A DNA stretch of 64,000 bases from Pseudomonas sp. LB-090624 (lineage in GTDB: Bacteria > Pseudomonadota > Gammaproteobacteria > Pseudomonadales > Pseudomonadaceae): contig NZ_QJRL01000004.1 of assembly GCF_003205205.1 (NCBI RefSeq), positions 124,001-188,000 on the forward strand, given 5' to 3'. Position 1 is the stretch's first letter. Every line of letters starts with the position of its first letter. This document shows, piece after piece, positions 30,735-39,880 of the stretch. Position numbers and translations under genes: made by a program. The notes beneath the pieces are model-generated. The model worked only from the letters and a program-made list of their open reading frames with translations, did not search any database and was not told the DNA's origin.

Positions 30735-32042
30735 ATGAACGCAGCATTGAACAACGGCCCGGCGCAGCGTGCGCCGTCCTACTACAGCGCCACCCTCAAC
30801 GACCACACCGAGTACCCGCAACTCAAGGGCACTGTACAGGTGGATGTGGCGATCATCGGCGGCGGCTTCACCGGCGTGGCCACGGCAGTCGAACTGGCCG
30901 AACGTGGCTTGAAGGTCGCCATTGTCGAAACCAACCGCATCGGCTGGGGGGCCAGCGGTCGTAATGGTGGCCAGGTCACCGGCAGCCTGTCAGGCGACGA
31001 GGCCATGCGCACACAGATGCGCGACCATCTGGGCGCCGAAGTCGATGACTTCATCTGGCACCTGCGCTGGCGTGGCCACCAAGTGATCGAGCAACGCGTG
31101 GCGCGCTACGGCATCGACTGCGACCTCAAGCGCGGCCACTTACATGCAGCGATGAAGCCGTCGCACATGAACGAGTTGCGCGCATTCGAAGCCGAGGCCC
31201 ACCGCCGGGGCATGGGCGAGCAGGTGCAACTGCTCGACCGCGCTGCTGTGGCGGAGCACCTACAGAGCCCGTTGTACCAGGGTGCGCTGAAGAACCTGCG
31301 CAACCTGCACCTGCACCCGCTCAACCTGTGCCTCGGCGAAGCCCGCGCCGCACACAGCCTGGGCGCACTGATTTTCGAGAACTCCGAGGTGCTGGACATC
31401 GTCCACGGGCCGCGCCCGGCGGTAGTCACCGCCCATGGCCGGGTCGAAGCGCGCCAAGTGATGCTGGCCGGCGACGTGTACCACAAGCTGGAAAAGCGCC
31501 AGCTCAAGGGCAAGATCTTCCCGGCCATGGGTGGCATCGTCACCACCGCGCCGCTGGGTGAACTGGCCGAGCAGATCAACCCGCAGGACCTGGCGGTGTA
31601 CGACTGCCGCTTCGTGCTCGACTACTACCGCCTGACGGCAGACAAGCGCCTGCTGTTCGGCGGCGGCGCCAACTACTCCGGCCGCGACTCGCGGGATATC
31701 GAAGGCGAACTGCGCCCCTGTATCGAACGCACGTTCCCGGCTTTGAAAGGCGTACCAATCGAATTCCAGTGGAGCTGCGCCATGGGCATCGTGGTCAACC
31801 GCATCCCCCAGCTGGGCAAGCTGTCGGATAACGTTTGGTATTGCCAGGGTTACTCGGGGCACGGCATTGCCACCAGCCACATCATGGGCGAGATCATGGC
31901 CGAAGCGCTGACCGGCACTCTGGAAAAGTTCGACACCTTCGCCCAGTGCAAGCATGTGCGGGTGCCGATGGGGGACTTGCTGGGGAACCCGCTGCTGGCG
32001 GCGGGGATGTGGTATTACCAGATGCTTGAGAAGCTGCGCTGA
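30735..32042 (+). CDS. FAD-dependent oxidoreductase, gamma-glutamylpolyamine oxidase (PauB-like)
   Basis: 435 residues of the DAO (D-amino-acid oxidase-like) family, same class as PuuB/PauB. The Rossmann FAD site VDVAIIGGGFTGVATAVELA is near residues 35-55, WGASGRNGGQ follows, and near the C-terminus GYSGHGIATSHIMG contacts FAD. It would oxidise the gamma-glutamylated polyamine made by the preceding enzyme to an aldehyde, releasing H2O2 or passing electrons onward. Operonic with the synthetase. Confidence 0.87.
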   Translation: MNAALNNGPAQRAPSYYSATLNDHTEYPQLKGTVQVDVAIIGGGFTGVATAVELAERGLKVAIVETNRIGWGASGRNGGQVTGSLSGDEAMRTQMRDHLGAEVDDFIWHLRWRGHQVIEQRVARYGIDCDLKRGHLHAAMKPSHMNELRAFEAEAHRRGMGEQVQLLDRAAVAEHLQSPLYQGALKNLRNLHLHPLNLCLGEARAAHSLGALIFENSEVLDIVHGPRPAVVTAHGRVEARQVMLAGDVYHKLEKRQLKGKIFPAMGGIVTTAPLGELAEQINPQDLAVYDCRFVLDYYRLTADKRLLFGGGANYSGRDSRDIEGELRPCIERTFPALKGVPIEFQWSCAMGIVVNRIPQLGKLSDNVWYCQGYSGHGIATSHIMGEIMAEALTGTLEKFDTFAQCKHVRVPMGDLLGNPLLAAGMWYYQMLEKLR

Positions 32043-32331
32043 GTTGACGGACTGTGGAGGAGCAACTGTCTTGCTCAATTTCTGCAGTCTAGCGCGATCC
32101 CTGTGGGAGCGGGCTTGTCCCGCGAACACGGGCGAGGCCCGTGCCATGCACCGTGTTGGATGCTTCGCGGAGCAAGCCCCTCCCACACGTACCCCCGCAG
32201 GCTTGAGTCTGCTGGAGTACCTGGGGAAATGACTGGCTTGCTCCACACCTGAAGGCTGGCACGATGAAGTGGTGCGGCCTTGCGCCCCTTTCGCGACACA
32301 AGGCGCCCACAATGACCGTGCAGCGTTCTGA
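32043..32331. repeat. Intergenic region with REP-like elements
   Basis: The spacer between convergent pauB-like and fadD1 genes holds TGTGGGAGCGGGCTTGTCCCGCG (32100-32122), a matching inverted half around GCAAGCCCCTCCCACA near 32175-32190, and a TGCGCCCCTTTCGCGACACAAGG element (32281-32303) similar to one at 50376-50397. No gene was found. Confidence 0.65.
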
Positions 32332-34029
32332 TCAGGCGATCTTCTTCAAGCCCTGCTTCTTGAGCTCTTCATCACGCAGTTCGCGGCGCAGGATCTTGCC
32401 CACGTTGGTGGTCGGCAGCGAATCGCGGAACTCGATCAGGCGTGGCACCTTGTAGCCGGTCACGTTGGCACGCATGTGCTCCATCACCTGCTCCTTGGTC
32501 ACGGTCATGCCCGGCTTGACCACGATGAACACCTTGATCACCTCACCCGACTTCTCGTCCGGCACACCAATGGCCGCGCACTGCAATACGCCCGGCAAGG
32601 CTGCCAGCACGTCTTCCAGCTCGTTGGGGTACACGTTGAAGCCCGAGACCAGGATCATGTCCTTCTTGCGGTCGACAATTCGCATGTAGCCATCAGGCTG
32701 GATCAGGGCGATGTCGCCGGTCTTCAGCCAACCTTGGTTATCGAGAATCTCGGCAGTGGCGTCTTCGCGCTGCCAGTAGCCCTTCATGACCTGCGGGCCC
32801 TTGACGCACAGTTCACCCACTTCGCCCAACGGGAGCTCGATGCCAGCGTCGTCGATGACCTTGCACAGGGTCGATGGCACCGGAATACCGATGGTGCCGA
32901 CCTGGTTGGCCTCCGCCGGGTTCACCGCCGCCACCGGGCTGGTTTCGGTCATGCCGTAGCCTTCGCAGATGGCACAACCGGTAACGGCCTTCCAGCGCTC
33001 GGCCACGCTCAGCTGCAAGGCCATGCCGCCCGACAGGGTGATTTTCAGAGCCGAGAAGTCCAGGGCGCGAAACGCTTCGTTATTGCACAGGGCAACGAAC
33101 AAGGTGTTGAGGCCGACAAAGCCGCTGAACTTCCACTTGCCCAGTTCCTTGACCATCGCCGGCAGGTCACGCGGGTTGCTGATCAGCACGTTGTGGTTGC
33201 CGATCAGCATCATGGCCATGCAATGGAAGGTAAACGCGTAGATGTGGTACAGCGGCAGCGGGGTGATAAGGATTTCGCAGCCTTCGTGCAGGTTCGAGCC
33301 CATCAGCGCCCGGCACTGCAGCATGTTGGCCACCAGGTTGCGGTGGGTCAGCATGGCGCCCTTGGCCACGCCAGTGGTGCCGCCGGTGTACTGCAGCACC
33401 GCCACGTCGCTGGCCTGCGGGTTGGCCTCGATTACCGGCTGGCCCCTGCCCAGCGCCAGCGCGTCATTGAAGCGCACGGCCTGCGGCAGGTGGTAGGCCG
33501 GCACCATCTTCTTCACGTACTTGATCACGCTGTTGATCAACAGGCGCTTCAGGGGTGGGAGCAGGTCGGCCACTTCTGTGACGATAACGTGCTTGACCTG
33601 GGTCTTGGGCACCACCTTTTCGGCCAGGTGGGCCATGTTGGCCAGGCACACCAGGGCCTTGGCGCCCGAGTCGTTGAATTGGTGTTCCATCTCCCGCGCC
33701 GTGTACAGCGGGTTGGTGTTGACCACGATCAGCCCGGCGCGCATGGCACCGAACACCGCGACCGGGTATTGCAGGACATTGGGCAACTGCACGGCAATGC
33801 GGTCACCCGGCTTGAGGTCGGTATGCTGCTGCAGCCAGGCAGCAAATGCCCCCGACAGCGCATACAACTCGCCATAAGTGATAGTCTTGCCCAGGTTGCT
33901 AAAGGCCGGTTTGTCGGCAAAGCGTTGGCAGGATTGCTTGAGTACCGCCTGGATGTTGGGGAATTCGTCAGGATTGATTTCCGCCGTAATCCCGGCTGGG
34001 TACTTATCCTTCCAAAAATTTTCGATCAT
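32332..34029 (-). CDS. fadD1: Long-chain fatty acyl-CoA ligase FadD1
   Basis: 565 residues, AMP-forming acyl-CoA synthetase that activates fatty acids at the inner membrane for beta-oxidation. AMP-binding motifs: YTGGTTGVAKGAMLTHRN (P-loop), EGYGMTETSP, TGDIA, and VDRKKDMILVSGFNVYPNE (FadD signature), with the C-terminal Lys in TNVGKILRR. ATG 34029 (MIENFWKDKYPAGI) fits the family length; 13 open codons upstream are not conserved. Next to its paralogue fadD2 in the same direction, with about 295 nt between, suggesting separate promoters. Confidence 0.93.
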   Translation of the reverse strand: MIENFWKDKYPAGITAEINPDEFPNIQAVLKQSCQRFADKPAFSNLGKTITYGELYALSGAFAAWLQQHTDLKPGDRIAVQLPNVLQYPVAVFGAMRAGLIVVNTNPLYTAREMEHQFNDSGAKALVCLANMAHLAEKVVPKTQVKHVIVTEVADLLPPLKRLLINSVIKYVKKMVPAYHLPQAVRFNDALALGRGQPVIEANPQASDVAVLQYTGGTTGVAKGAMLTHRNLVANMLQCRALMGSNLHEGCEILITPLPLYHIYAFTFHCMAMMLIGNHNVLISNPRDLPAMVKELGKWKFSGFVGLNTLFVALCNNEAFRALDFSALKITLSGGMALQLSVAERWKAVTGCAICEGYGMTETSPVAAVNPAEANQVGTIGIPVPSTLCKVIDDAGIELPLGEVGELCVKGPQVMKGYWQREDATAEILDNQGWLKTGDIALIQPDGYMRIVDRKKDMILVSGFNVYPNELEDVLAALPGVLQCAAIGVPDEKSGEVIKVFIVVKPGMTVTKEQVMEHMRANVTGYKVPRLIEFRDSLPTTNVGKILRRELRDEELKKQGLKKIA

Positions 34030-34324
34030 GGAAGCCCACTCCTTCAGCAACAGCGAAGTTCGATTCACGCGTCGATGCGCTTATTATTGATATGAGATGA
34101 CGGCTCATTGCAAACCGGATCATCTGAAAGCGGGCCGAGAGTAACAGCTTTGCCTAGGGTCGCCTAGAGGCCAAAATAGGCCCCATGGTCACAAAAATGA
34201 CTCAATGAACAATACAAGTCATTTTTAGAGTAATTATCCAAAATGTCGCAGATCAGGCTGTATTCTGCCTGTTAGAGCGGTTTTTAAGCATTCGCGGGCA
34301 AGCCCGCGAATGGCTGAGTACGTA
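34030..34324. promoter_or_regulatory. fadD1 upstream region with hairpin after fadD2
   Basis: The AT-rich stretch 34130-34280 probably holds the fadD1 promoter on the minus strand. CATTCGCGGGC-AA-GCCCGCGAATG (34289-34312) is a perfect 11-bp hairpin 12 nt past the fadD2 stop and likely ends that transcript. It has no T-tract. No PsrA-type or FadR-type site was confidently found. Confidence 0.5.
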
Positions 34325-36013
34325 TCACGCGATATCCCGCAGCTCTCGCCGCAGAATCTTGCCCACCGGCGTCATGGGCAGCGAGTCGCGCAACACGATG
34401 TGCTTGGGCACCTTGTAGCCAGTAAAGTTGGCCTTGCAGTAGGCCTTCAACTCTTCCACGCTCAGCCCCCCCTCACGTGGTACCACGAACAGTTTCACTG
34501 CCTCACCGGAACGCTCGTCCGGCACGCCAATGGCTGCGCAATTGGCAACCTTGGGGTGGCCCATCACCACGTCCTCGATCTCGTTGGGGTACACGTTGAA
34601 GCCCGAGACGATGATCATGTCTTTCTTGCGGTCGACGATACGGGTGAAGCCGTCCGGGTCGATCACCGCGATATCACCGGTCTTGAACCAGCCGTCTGCA
34701 TCCAGCGCCTGCGCCGTAGCCTCGGGCTGCTGCCAGTAGCCCTTCATCACCTGCGGCCCCTTGATGCACAGCTCGCCACGCTCCCCCAGCGGCAGTTCGT
34801 TGCCGTCATCGTCGATCACCTTGAAGGCTGTGCCGGCAACCGGGATGCCCACCGTGCCCAGGCGCGCCAACTGGCCATATGGGTTGGTGCTGGCCACCGG
34901 CGAGGTTTCGGTCAGGCCGTAACCTTCGACGATACGGCAGCCGGTAATGGCCTCCCAGCGTTCGGCGGTGGCCTTGACCAGCGCTGTGCCGCCGGAGTTG
35001 GTGACCTTCAGCGCCGAGAAGTCCAGCTGGCGGAACCCAGGGTGATCCATCAGGGCGACGAACAGCGTGTTCAACCCCAGCAAGGCCGAGAACCGCCACT
35101 TGCCGAGCTCCTTGATGAAACCGGGGATATCCCGCGGGTTGGTGATCAGCACGTTGTGATTGCCGGTGACCATCATGCACATGCAGTTCGCGGTAAACGC
35201 ATAGATGTGGTACAGCGGCAGCGGCGCGATCATCACCTCCTGGCCGTCCTTGAGCAGCTTCTGCCCGTCGGGGCCGTGCTGCGAGAAGCAGGCCAGCACC
35301 TGCAGCATGTTGGCCACCAGGTTGCCGTGGGTGAGCATGGCGCCCTTGGCCAGGCCAGTGGTGCCGCCGGTGTATTGCAATACGGCGATATCGTCGAGGC
35401 TCAGCGGCACCGCTTTGGGCGACAGCCCGCGGCCTTGGCGCAGCACCTGCTTGAACGCAATGGCCTGGGGCAACCGGTAGGCCGGTACCATCTTCTTCAG
35501 CTTGTCGACCACCGTGTTGACCAGCCAGCCCTTGGCGGCGGGCAGCAGGTCGCCCATCTTCGCCTCGATCAGGTACTCGATGCCGGTGTCGGGCAGCACC
35601 TCCTGGACCCGCTTGCCAAACATGTTCAGGTACACCAACGCACGCGCGCCGCTGTCCTTGAACTGGTGGCGCATCTCACGTTCGGTATACAGCGGGTTGG
35701 TGTTGACCACGATCAGCCCCGCGCGCATGGCACCGAACACGGCAATGGGGTACTGCAACACGTTGGGCATCTGCACCGCGATGCGGTCACCCGGCTGGAG
35801 ATCGGTGTGCTGCTGCAGCCACGCGGCGAAGGCTGCCGAATGGCGTTCCAGGTCCGCGTAGCTGAGGGTGACGCCCAGGTTGCTGAAGGCCGGGCGGTCG
35901 GCAAAGCGCTTGCAGGAGCGCTCGAACACCTCGACCACCGAGGTGTAGGCATTGATGTCGATGGTGGATGGCACGCCCGCAGGGCGCTTGTCATTCCAGA
36001 AGTCGGCTTGCAT
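34325..36013 (-). CDS. fadD2: Long-chain fatty acyl-CoA ligase FadD2
   Basis: 562 residues, paralogue of FadD1 with the same motifs: YTGGTTGLAKGAMLTHGN, EGYGLTETSP, VDRKKDMIIVSGFNVYPNE and VGKILRRELRD. The tandem fadD1-fadD2 order is that of P. putida and P. aeruginosa. In P. aeruginosa the two differ in chain-length preference. The start ATG 36013 gives MQADFWNDKRPAG, parallel to the FadD1 N-terminus. Confidence 0.92.
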   Translation of the reverse strand: MQADFWNDKRPAGVPSTIDINAYTSVVEVFERSCKRFADRPAFSNLGVTLSYADLERHSAAFAAWLQQHTDLQPGDRIAVQMPNVLQYPIAVFGAMRAGLIVVNTNPLYTEREMRHQFKDSGARALVYLNMFGKRVQEVLPDTGIEYLIEAKMGDLLPAAKGWLVNTVVDKLKKMVPAYRLPQAIAFKQVLRQGRGLSPKAVPLSLDDIAVLQYTGGTTGLAKGAMLTHGNLVANMLQVLACFSQHGPDGQKLLKDGQEVMIAPLPLYHIYAFTANCMCMMVTGNHNVLITNPRDIPGFIKELGKWRFSALLGLNTLFVALMDHPGFRQLDFSALKVTNSGGTALVKATAERWEAITGCRIVEGYGLTETSPVASTNPYGQLARLGTVGIPVAGTAFKVIDDDGNELPLGERGELCIKGPQVMKGYWQQPEATAQALDADGWFKTGDIAVIDPDGFTRIVDRKKDMIIVSGFNVYPNEIEDVVMGHPKVANCAAIGVPDERSGEAVKLFVVPREGGLSVEELKAYCKANFTGYKVPKHIVLRDSLPMTPVGKILRRELRDIA

Positions 36014-36231
36014 TTATTATTGTTCCTCTGCCTGGACCTGCACCGCGTCCTTTAGTCCTTTACCTCATCGCCTGCCGGCAAAAAGGCGTTGATCCGACGT
36101 TAGCAGGTAAGCCCGAGATGGCATACACGCCAAGTGCCGCCATTAACATTGTGAATCTTATTTGTGCCCTTCCTGCAATTCGGCCGGTTGTGCATACACT
36201 GTCCGGGTAACCCTGCGCACAAGGATCCGTC

Positions 36232-37176
36232 ATGCCCCACGACGCCTTCTGGCTGCCCGCCAGTGAGCACTGCAGCCTGTATGTACACCAATGGCTGCCG
36301 GCCAAGCCGGTAAAGGCCGTGGTGTTGCTGGCCCACGGCATGGCCGAGCATGCCGGGCGCTACCAGCGGCTGGGCGACGCGTTGAGCGAGGCCGGCTTTG
36401 CCCTGTTCGCGGCCGACCAGCGTGGCCACGGGCGCACGGCCGAGCAGGGCAGCCTCGGCCTGTTTGCCCGCCATCATGGCTGGAATGCCGTGGTCGACGA
36501 CCTCGGCCGGCTGGCCCAGCACATCGGTCAGCAGTACCCGTGCACACCGCTGTTCCTGTTCGGCCACAGCATGGGCAGCTACATCGCCCAGGCCTACTTG
36601 CTGCACCACAGCGCCAGCTTGCAGGGGGCGATTCTCAGCGGCTCCAACTTCCAGCCGGCAACGCTTTATCGGGCGGCCCGGCTGATTGCCCGGCTGGAGA
36701 CCTGGCGCCAGGGTTCGCTGGGTAAAAGCGCACTGATCGAGTGGCTGTCGTTTGGTTCGTTCAACAAGCCCTTCACCCCTACCCGCACCGCATTCGACTG
36801 GCTCAGCCGCGACCCGGTCGAGGTCGACCTGTACGTCAACGACCCGCTGTGCGGCTTTCGCTGCAGCAACCAGCTTTGGCTCGACCTGCTGCAAGGCTTG
36901 GCGCAAATCAGCAAGCCGGGTAACCTCGCGCAAATCGATCCGAACCTGCCGATGCTGGTGATTGGAGGAGAATGTGATCCGGTCAGTGCCGGCAAGCGTC
37001 TCACCCACCTGGCTGACGCGCTGCGCGCGACCGGCAATCGACATGTCCAGCTGCGCGTCTACCCTGAAGCGCGGCATGAAGTACTCAACGAAACCAACCG
37101 TGACGAGGTCACCGCCGATATTCTCGGCTGGCTTGAACAGGCGCTGGCCCTTGGCCGCCCCGTGCGCAGTGAATGA
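36232..37176 (+). CDS. Monoacylglycerol-lipase-like alpha/beta-hydrolase (serine aminopeptidase S33 type)
   Basis: 314 residues with HGMAEHAGRY (oxyanion region), nucleophile elbow FGHSMGSYIAQAYLL, acid in GGECDPVS and catalytic His in EARHEVLNE. The HG-AEH-RY and GHSMG blocks are the hallmark of Hydrolase_4/lysophospholipase-monoglyceride lipases. Divergent from fadD2 and followed 34 nt later by phaJ1, so it probably supplies fatty acids to the same pathway. No signal peptide is apparent, so it likely acts inside the cell. Confidence 0.88.
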   Translation: MPHDAFWLPASEHCSLYVHQWLPAKPVKAVVLLAHGMAEHAGRYQRLGDALSEAGFALFAADQRGHGRTAEQGSLGLFARHHGWNAVVDDLGRLAQHIGQQYPCTPLFLFGHSMGSYIAQAYLLHHSASLQGAILSGSNFQPATLYRAARLIARLETWRQGSLGKSALIEWLSFGSFNKPFTPTRTAFDWLSRDPVEVDLYVNDPLCGFRCSNQLWLDLLQGLAQISKPGNLAQIDPNLPMLVIGGECDPVSAGKRLTHLADALRATGNRHVQLRVYPEARHEVLNETNRDEVTADILGWLEQALALGRPVRSE

Positions 37177-37210
37177 TCGCTGCCCTCGCCCAACGCTTAA
37201 GGAAGCACCG

Positions 37211-37681
37211 ATGTCCCAGGTCACCAACACGCCTTACGAAGCCCTCGAAGTTGGCCAGACGGCCGAGTACAAGAAGTCCGTTGAAGAACGTGACATCCAG
37301 CTGTTCGCCGCGATGTCCGGTGACCACAACCCGGTTCATCTGGATGCCGAGTTCGCCGCCAAGAGCATGTTCCGCGAGCGTATTGCCCATGGCATGTTCA
37401 GCGGCGCGCTGATCAGTGCGGCAGTGGCCTGCACCCTGCCCGGCCCTGGCACCATCTACCTGGGCCAGCAGATGAGCTTCCAAAAGCCGGTTAAAATCGG
37501 CGACACCTTGACCGTGCGCCTGGAAATTCTCGAGAAGCTGCCCAAGTTCAAGGTGCGTATTGCCACCAATGTGTACAACCAGAACGATGAGCTGGTGGTG
37601 CAGGGCGAGGCCGAGATCCTTGCCCCGCGCAAGCAGCAGACCGTCGAGCTGGTGTCGCCACCGAATTTCGTGGCTAGCTGA
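37211..37681 (+). CDS. phaJ1: (R)-specific enoyl-CoA hydratase, MaoC family (PhaJ1-like)
   Basis: 156 residues, the length of PhaJ1. It hydrates trans-2-enoyl-CoA to (R)-3-hydroxyacyl-CoA, the monomer for polyhydroxyalkanoate synthesis. The hydratase-2 motif lies around FAAMSGDHNPVHLDAEFA (catalytic Asp and His) and RIAHGMFSGALISAA. The N-terminus MSQVTNTPYEALEVGQ is close to remembered P. aeruginosa PhaJ1. AAGGA precedes the ATG. Same operon as the lipase gene. Confidence 0.9.
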   Translation: MSQVTNTPYEALEVGQTAEYKKSVEERDIQLFAAMSGDHNPVHLDAEFAAKSMFRERIAHGMFSGALISAAVACTLPGPGTIYLGQQMSFQKPVKIGDTLTVRLEILEKLPKFKVRIATNVYNQNDELVVQGEAEILAPRKQQTVELVSPPNFVAS

Positions 37682-37706
37682 AGATTGATGTAGACCGCAC
37701 CGGCTT

Positions 37707-37728
37707 CTTCGCGGGTAAACCCGCGAAG
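37707..37728. repeat. REP hairpin after phaJ1
   Basis: CTTCGCGGG-TAAA-CCCGCGAAG, perfect 9-bp stem, between the convergent phaJ1 and sigma factor genes. Confidence 0.85.
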
Positions 37729-37746
37729 ATTCCAGCGCAGCCAACA

Positions 37747-38985
37747 TCACTCGATGACTTTCAGCCGCTGCTCGATATGCCGCCGCTCCGGCGCCTGCCG
37801 GGTCAGCGCCAGCGCCTGCAGCCAGGCCGCACGCGCCTCCCCCACCTGCCCCAGCTGGTAATGCAGCTCGGCCCGCGCCGCATGCGCCAGGTGATAGTCC
37901 AGCAGTTCACCGCGCGCCAGAATCCCTTCGACTTCGCGCAGGCCAACCTCCGGCCCATCCCGCTTCGCAAGTGCCACCGCCCGGTTCAGCTCCACCACCG
38001 CTGACGGCCAATGCCGGTGCAACACGTCATACAGGCCGACGATTTCCGCCCAGTCCGTTTCACCTGCGGTGGCCGCTTCAGCATGCACCGCGGCAATAGC
38101 CGCCTGCACCGTGTAGGCACCAAAGGCCCGGCTCTGCAGGGCCTGGCGCACCAACTCGCAGCCTTCGGCAATGCGCTCCCGGTTCCACAGACTCCGGTCC
38201 TGCTGCTCCAGCAGCACCAGGTTGCCATCGGCATCGGTGCGTGCCTGCTGCCGGGAGGCGTGCAGCAGCATCAGGGCCAGCAAGCCGACCGCTTCAGGGT
38301 CAGGCATCAACTGCACCAACAACCGCGCAAGGCGGATGGCTTCATCGCTCAGGTCCTGCTGCAAAAGAGCCTCACCCGAAGACGCTGAATACCCCTCGTT
38401 GAACACCAGGTAGATAACCCGCAACACACTTTCCAGGCGCTCGGGAAGTTCGCTCAGCTCCGGCACCTGGTAAGGGATGCCGGCATCGCGGATCTTGGCC
38501 TTGGCACGGACGATGCGCTGGGCGATGGTGGCCGGGCTTTGCAGGAAGGCGTGGGCGATCTGCTCGGTGGTCAGGTCGCAGACTTCGCGCAGGGTCAACG
38601 GCACCTGGGCATCAGCCGACAGGGCCGGGTGGCAACAGGTAAAAATCAGCCGCAAACGGTCATCCGCCAGCAATTCTTCTTCGCTGGGGTCCTGTGCCTG
38701 GCTGTCGAGCAGCATGCTCAGGTCGGCCTGGGAGCGGTCGAAGCGGGCGCGCCGACGCAGCGCATCGATGGCCTTGAAACGCCCGGTGGACACCAGCCAA
38801 GCCCGCGGGTTGGCAGGGATCCCGTCACGTTGCCAGCGCTCGACAGCGATGAAGAAAGCATCGTGCATGGCCTCCTCGGCCAGGTCGAAGTCCCCCAGCA
38901 GGCGGATCAGCGTCGCCAGGATGCGCCGCGACTCCAGCCGGTACACTGCCTCGAGCTCGGCGCGTACCTGCACCAGTGCCGCCAT
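37747..38985 (-). CDS. ECF sigma factor with C-terminal extension (ECF42-like)
   Basis: 412 residues, twice the usual ECF length. Residues 1-90 form sigma region 2 (LGDFDLAEEAMHDAFFIAVERW), about 125-175 region 4 (LTLREVCDLTTEQIAHAFLQ), and about 190-412 is the helical/TPR-like C-terminal domain (DUF6596, FNEGYSASSGE block) typical of ECF42 sigma factors. No anti-sigma gene is adjacent; in this group the C-terminal extension is thought to control activity. It overlaps the SRPBCC gene by one base and is the last gene of a four-gene unit. Confidence 0.88.
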   Translation of the reverse strand: MAALVQVRAELEAVYRLESRRILATLIRLLGDFDLAEEAMHDAFFIAVERWQRDGIPANPRAWLVSTGRFKAIDALRRRARFDRSQADLSMLLDSQAQDPSEEELLADDRLRLIFTCCHPALSADAQVPLTLREVCDLTTEQIAHAFLQSPATIAQRIVRAKAKIRDAGIPYQVPELSELPERLESVLRVIYLVFNEGYSASSGEALLQQDLSDEAIRLARLLVQLMPDPEAVGLLALMLLHASRQQARTDADGNLVLLEQQDRSLWNRERIAEGCELVRQALQSRAFGAYTVQAAIAAVHAEAATAGETDWAEIVGLYDVLHRHWPSAVVELNRAVALAKRDGPEVGLREVEGILARGELLDYHLAHAARAELHYQLGQVGEARAAWLQALALTRQAPERRHIEQRLKVIE

Positions 38986-39470
38986 CAGTCGGGCATCCGC
39001 TGGGTCACCACCTCCACCAGGCGGTCCAGGCTTTCTCCCCAGCCCTGGTAGAAGCCCATTTCCTCATGGGTCCGGCAATCAGCGGCACTCCAGTGCCAGG
39101 CGCGGGCGGTATAGCGGGTTTTGTCCAGCTCCTCGTCAAAGCTGATCACGGCAGTCATGAACGCCTTGTTCGAGGGGACCCAGCCAGGGCCGAAGGCATC
39201 GGTGAATACCAGACGGCGCGGCGCGGCAATTTCCAGAAAAACGCCCTGGTTCGGGTACTCACTGCCATCCGGTGCCCGCATCAGAGTGCGGAACAGGCCA
39301 CCGGCCCACAACTGCATCTCGCACTCAGGGGTGGTCATGCCGTGCGGCCCCCACCACTGCATCAGCCACCGGGGTTCGGTCCAGGCGCGGAACACCTTGG
39401 CCGGTGGCGCGTCGATCAGGCGGCTGATAGACAACTCGTGTTGCGCTTGCGCAGGGGGTGCAAGGCTCAT
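38985..39470 (-). CDS. SRPBCC / AHSA1-family protein
   Basis: 161 residues of the START/SRPBCC fold (Activator of Hsp90 ATPase homologue 1-like): LIDAPPAKVFRAWTEPRWLMQWWGP start, then a GGVF-like beta sheet, and YQGWGESLDRLVEVV at the end. It probably binds a small hydrophobic ligand; its role with the sigma factor is unknown. Its stop overlaps the sigma start by one base. The gene upstream ends 21 nt before its start. Confidence 0.87.
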   Translation of the reverse strand: MSLAPPAQAQHELSISRLIDAPPAKVFRAWTEPRWLMQWWGPHGMTTPECEMQLWAGGLFRTLMRAPDGSEYPNQGVFLEIAAPRRLVFTDAFGPGWVPSNKAFMTAVISFDEELDKTRYTARAWHWSAADCRTHEEMGFYQGWGESLDRLVEVVTQRMPD

Positions 39471-39491
39471 GCTGGTAGTTCTCCGTGGCAG

Positions 39492-39836
39492 TCAAAGTTG
39501 CAGTTCGCGCACTGGTCGCACTTCGACACTGCCCACTCTGGCGGCGGGGATGCCCTTGGCGATGTTCAGCGCTTCATTAAGGTCGCGGGCCTCCACCAGG
39601 TAAAAACCGGCCAGCTGCTCTTTGGTTTCAGCGAAAGGGCCGTCGGTCAGACTCATGTGCCCGTTGCGTACTCGCACGGTGGTGGCTGTCTGCACTGGCT
39701 TCAACGCCTCGGCTGCGAGCATTCGCCCGGAGCCATGAATGGCCTCGGCGTAGGCCATGCACTCGGCGTCTTCCGGGCTGTCGGGCAGGCTATGCAACAG
39801 CCCCTCGTCACAATAGACCAGGCACAGGTATTTCAT
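39492..39836 (-). CDS. YCII/DGPF-domain protein
   Basis: 114 residues, starting MKYLCLVYCDEG at ATG 39836. The DGPF motif is present as LTDGPFAETKEQLAGFYLVEA. DGPF proteins are the standard partners of ECF42 sigma factors, where at least one member has been shown to be part of the regulon. It sits in the middle of the operon. Molecular function unknown. Confidence 0.9.
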   Translation of the reverse strand: MKYLCLVYCDEGLLHSLPDSPEDAECMAYAEAIHGSGRMLAAEALKPVQTATTVRVRNGHMSLTDGPFAETKEQLAGFYLVEARDLNEALNIAKGIPAARVGSVEVRPVRELQL

Positions 39837-39880
39837 GGTCGCCTCCAGGGCATTGGCAAAGTGCGTTTGGCGATAACGGC

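Noticed and set aside
34310..36055. A 581-codon open frame antisense to fadD2, and a similar one (32476-34095) antisense to fadD1
   Set aside because: His/Val/Gln/Arg-rich composition without domain features; both are complements of the clear acyl-CoA ligase genes.
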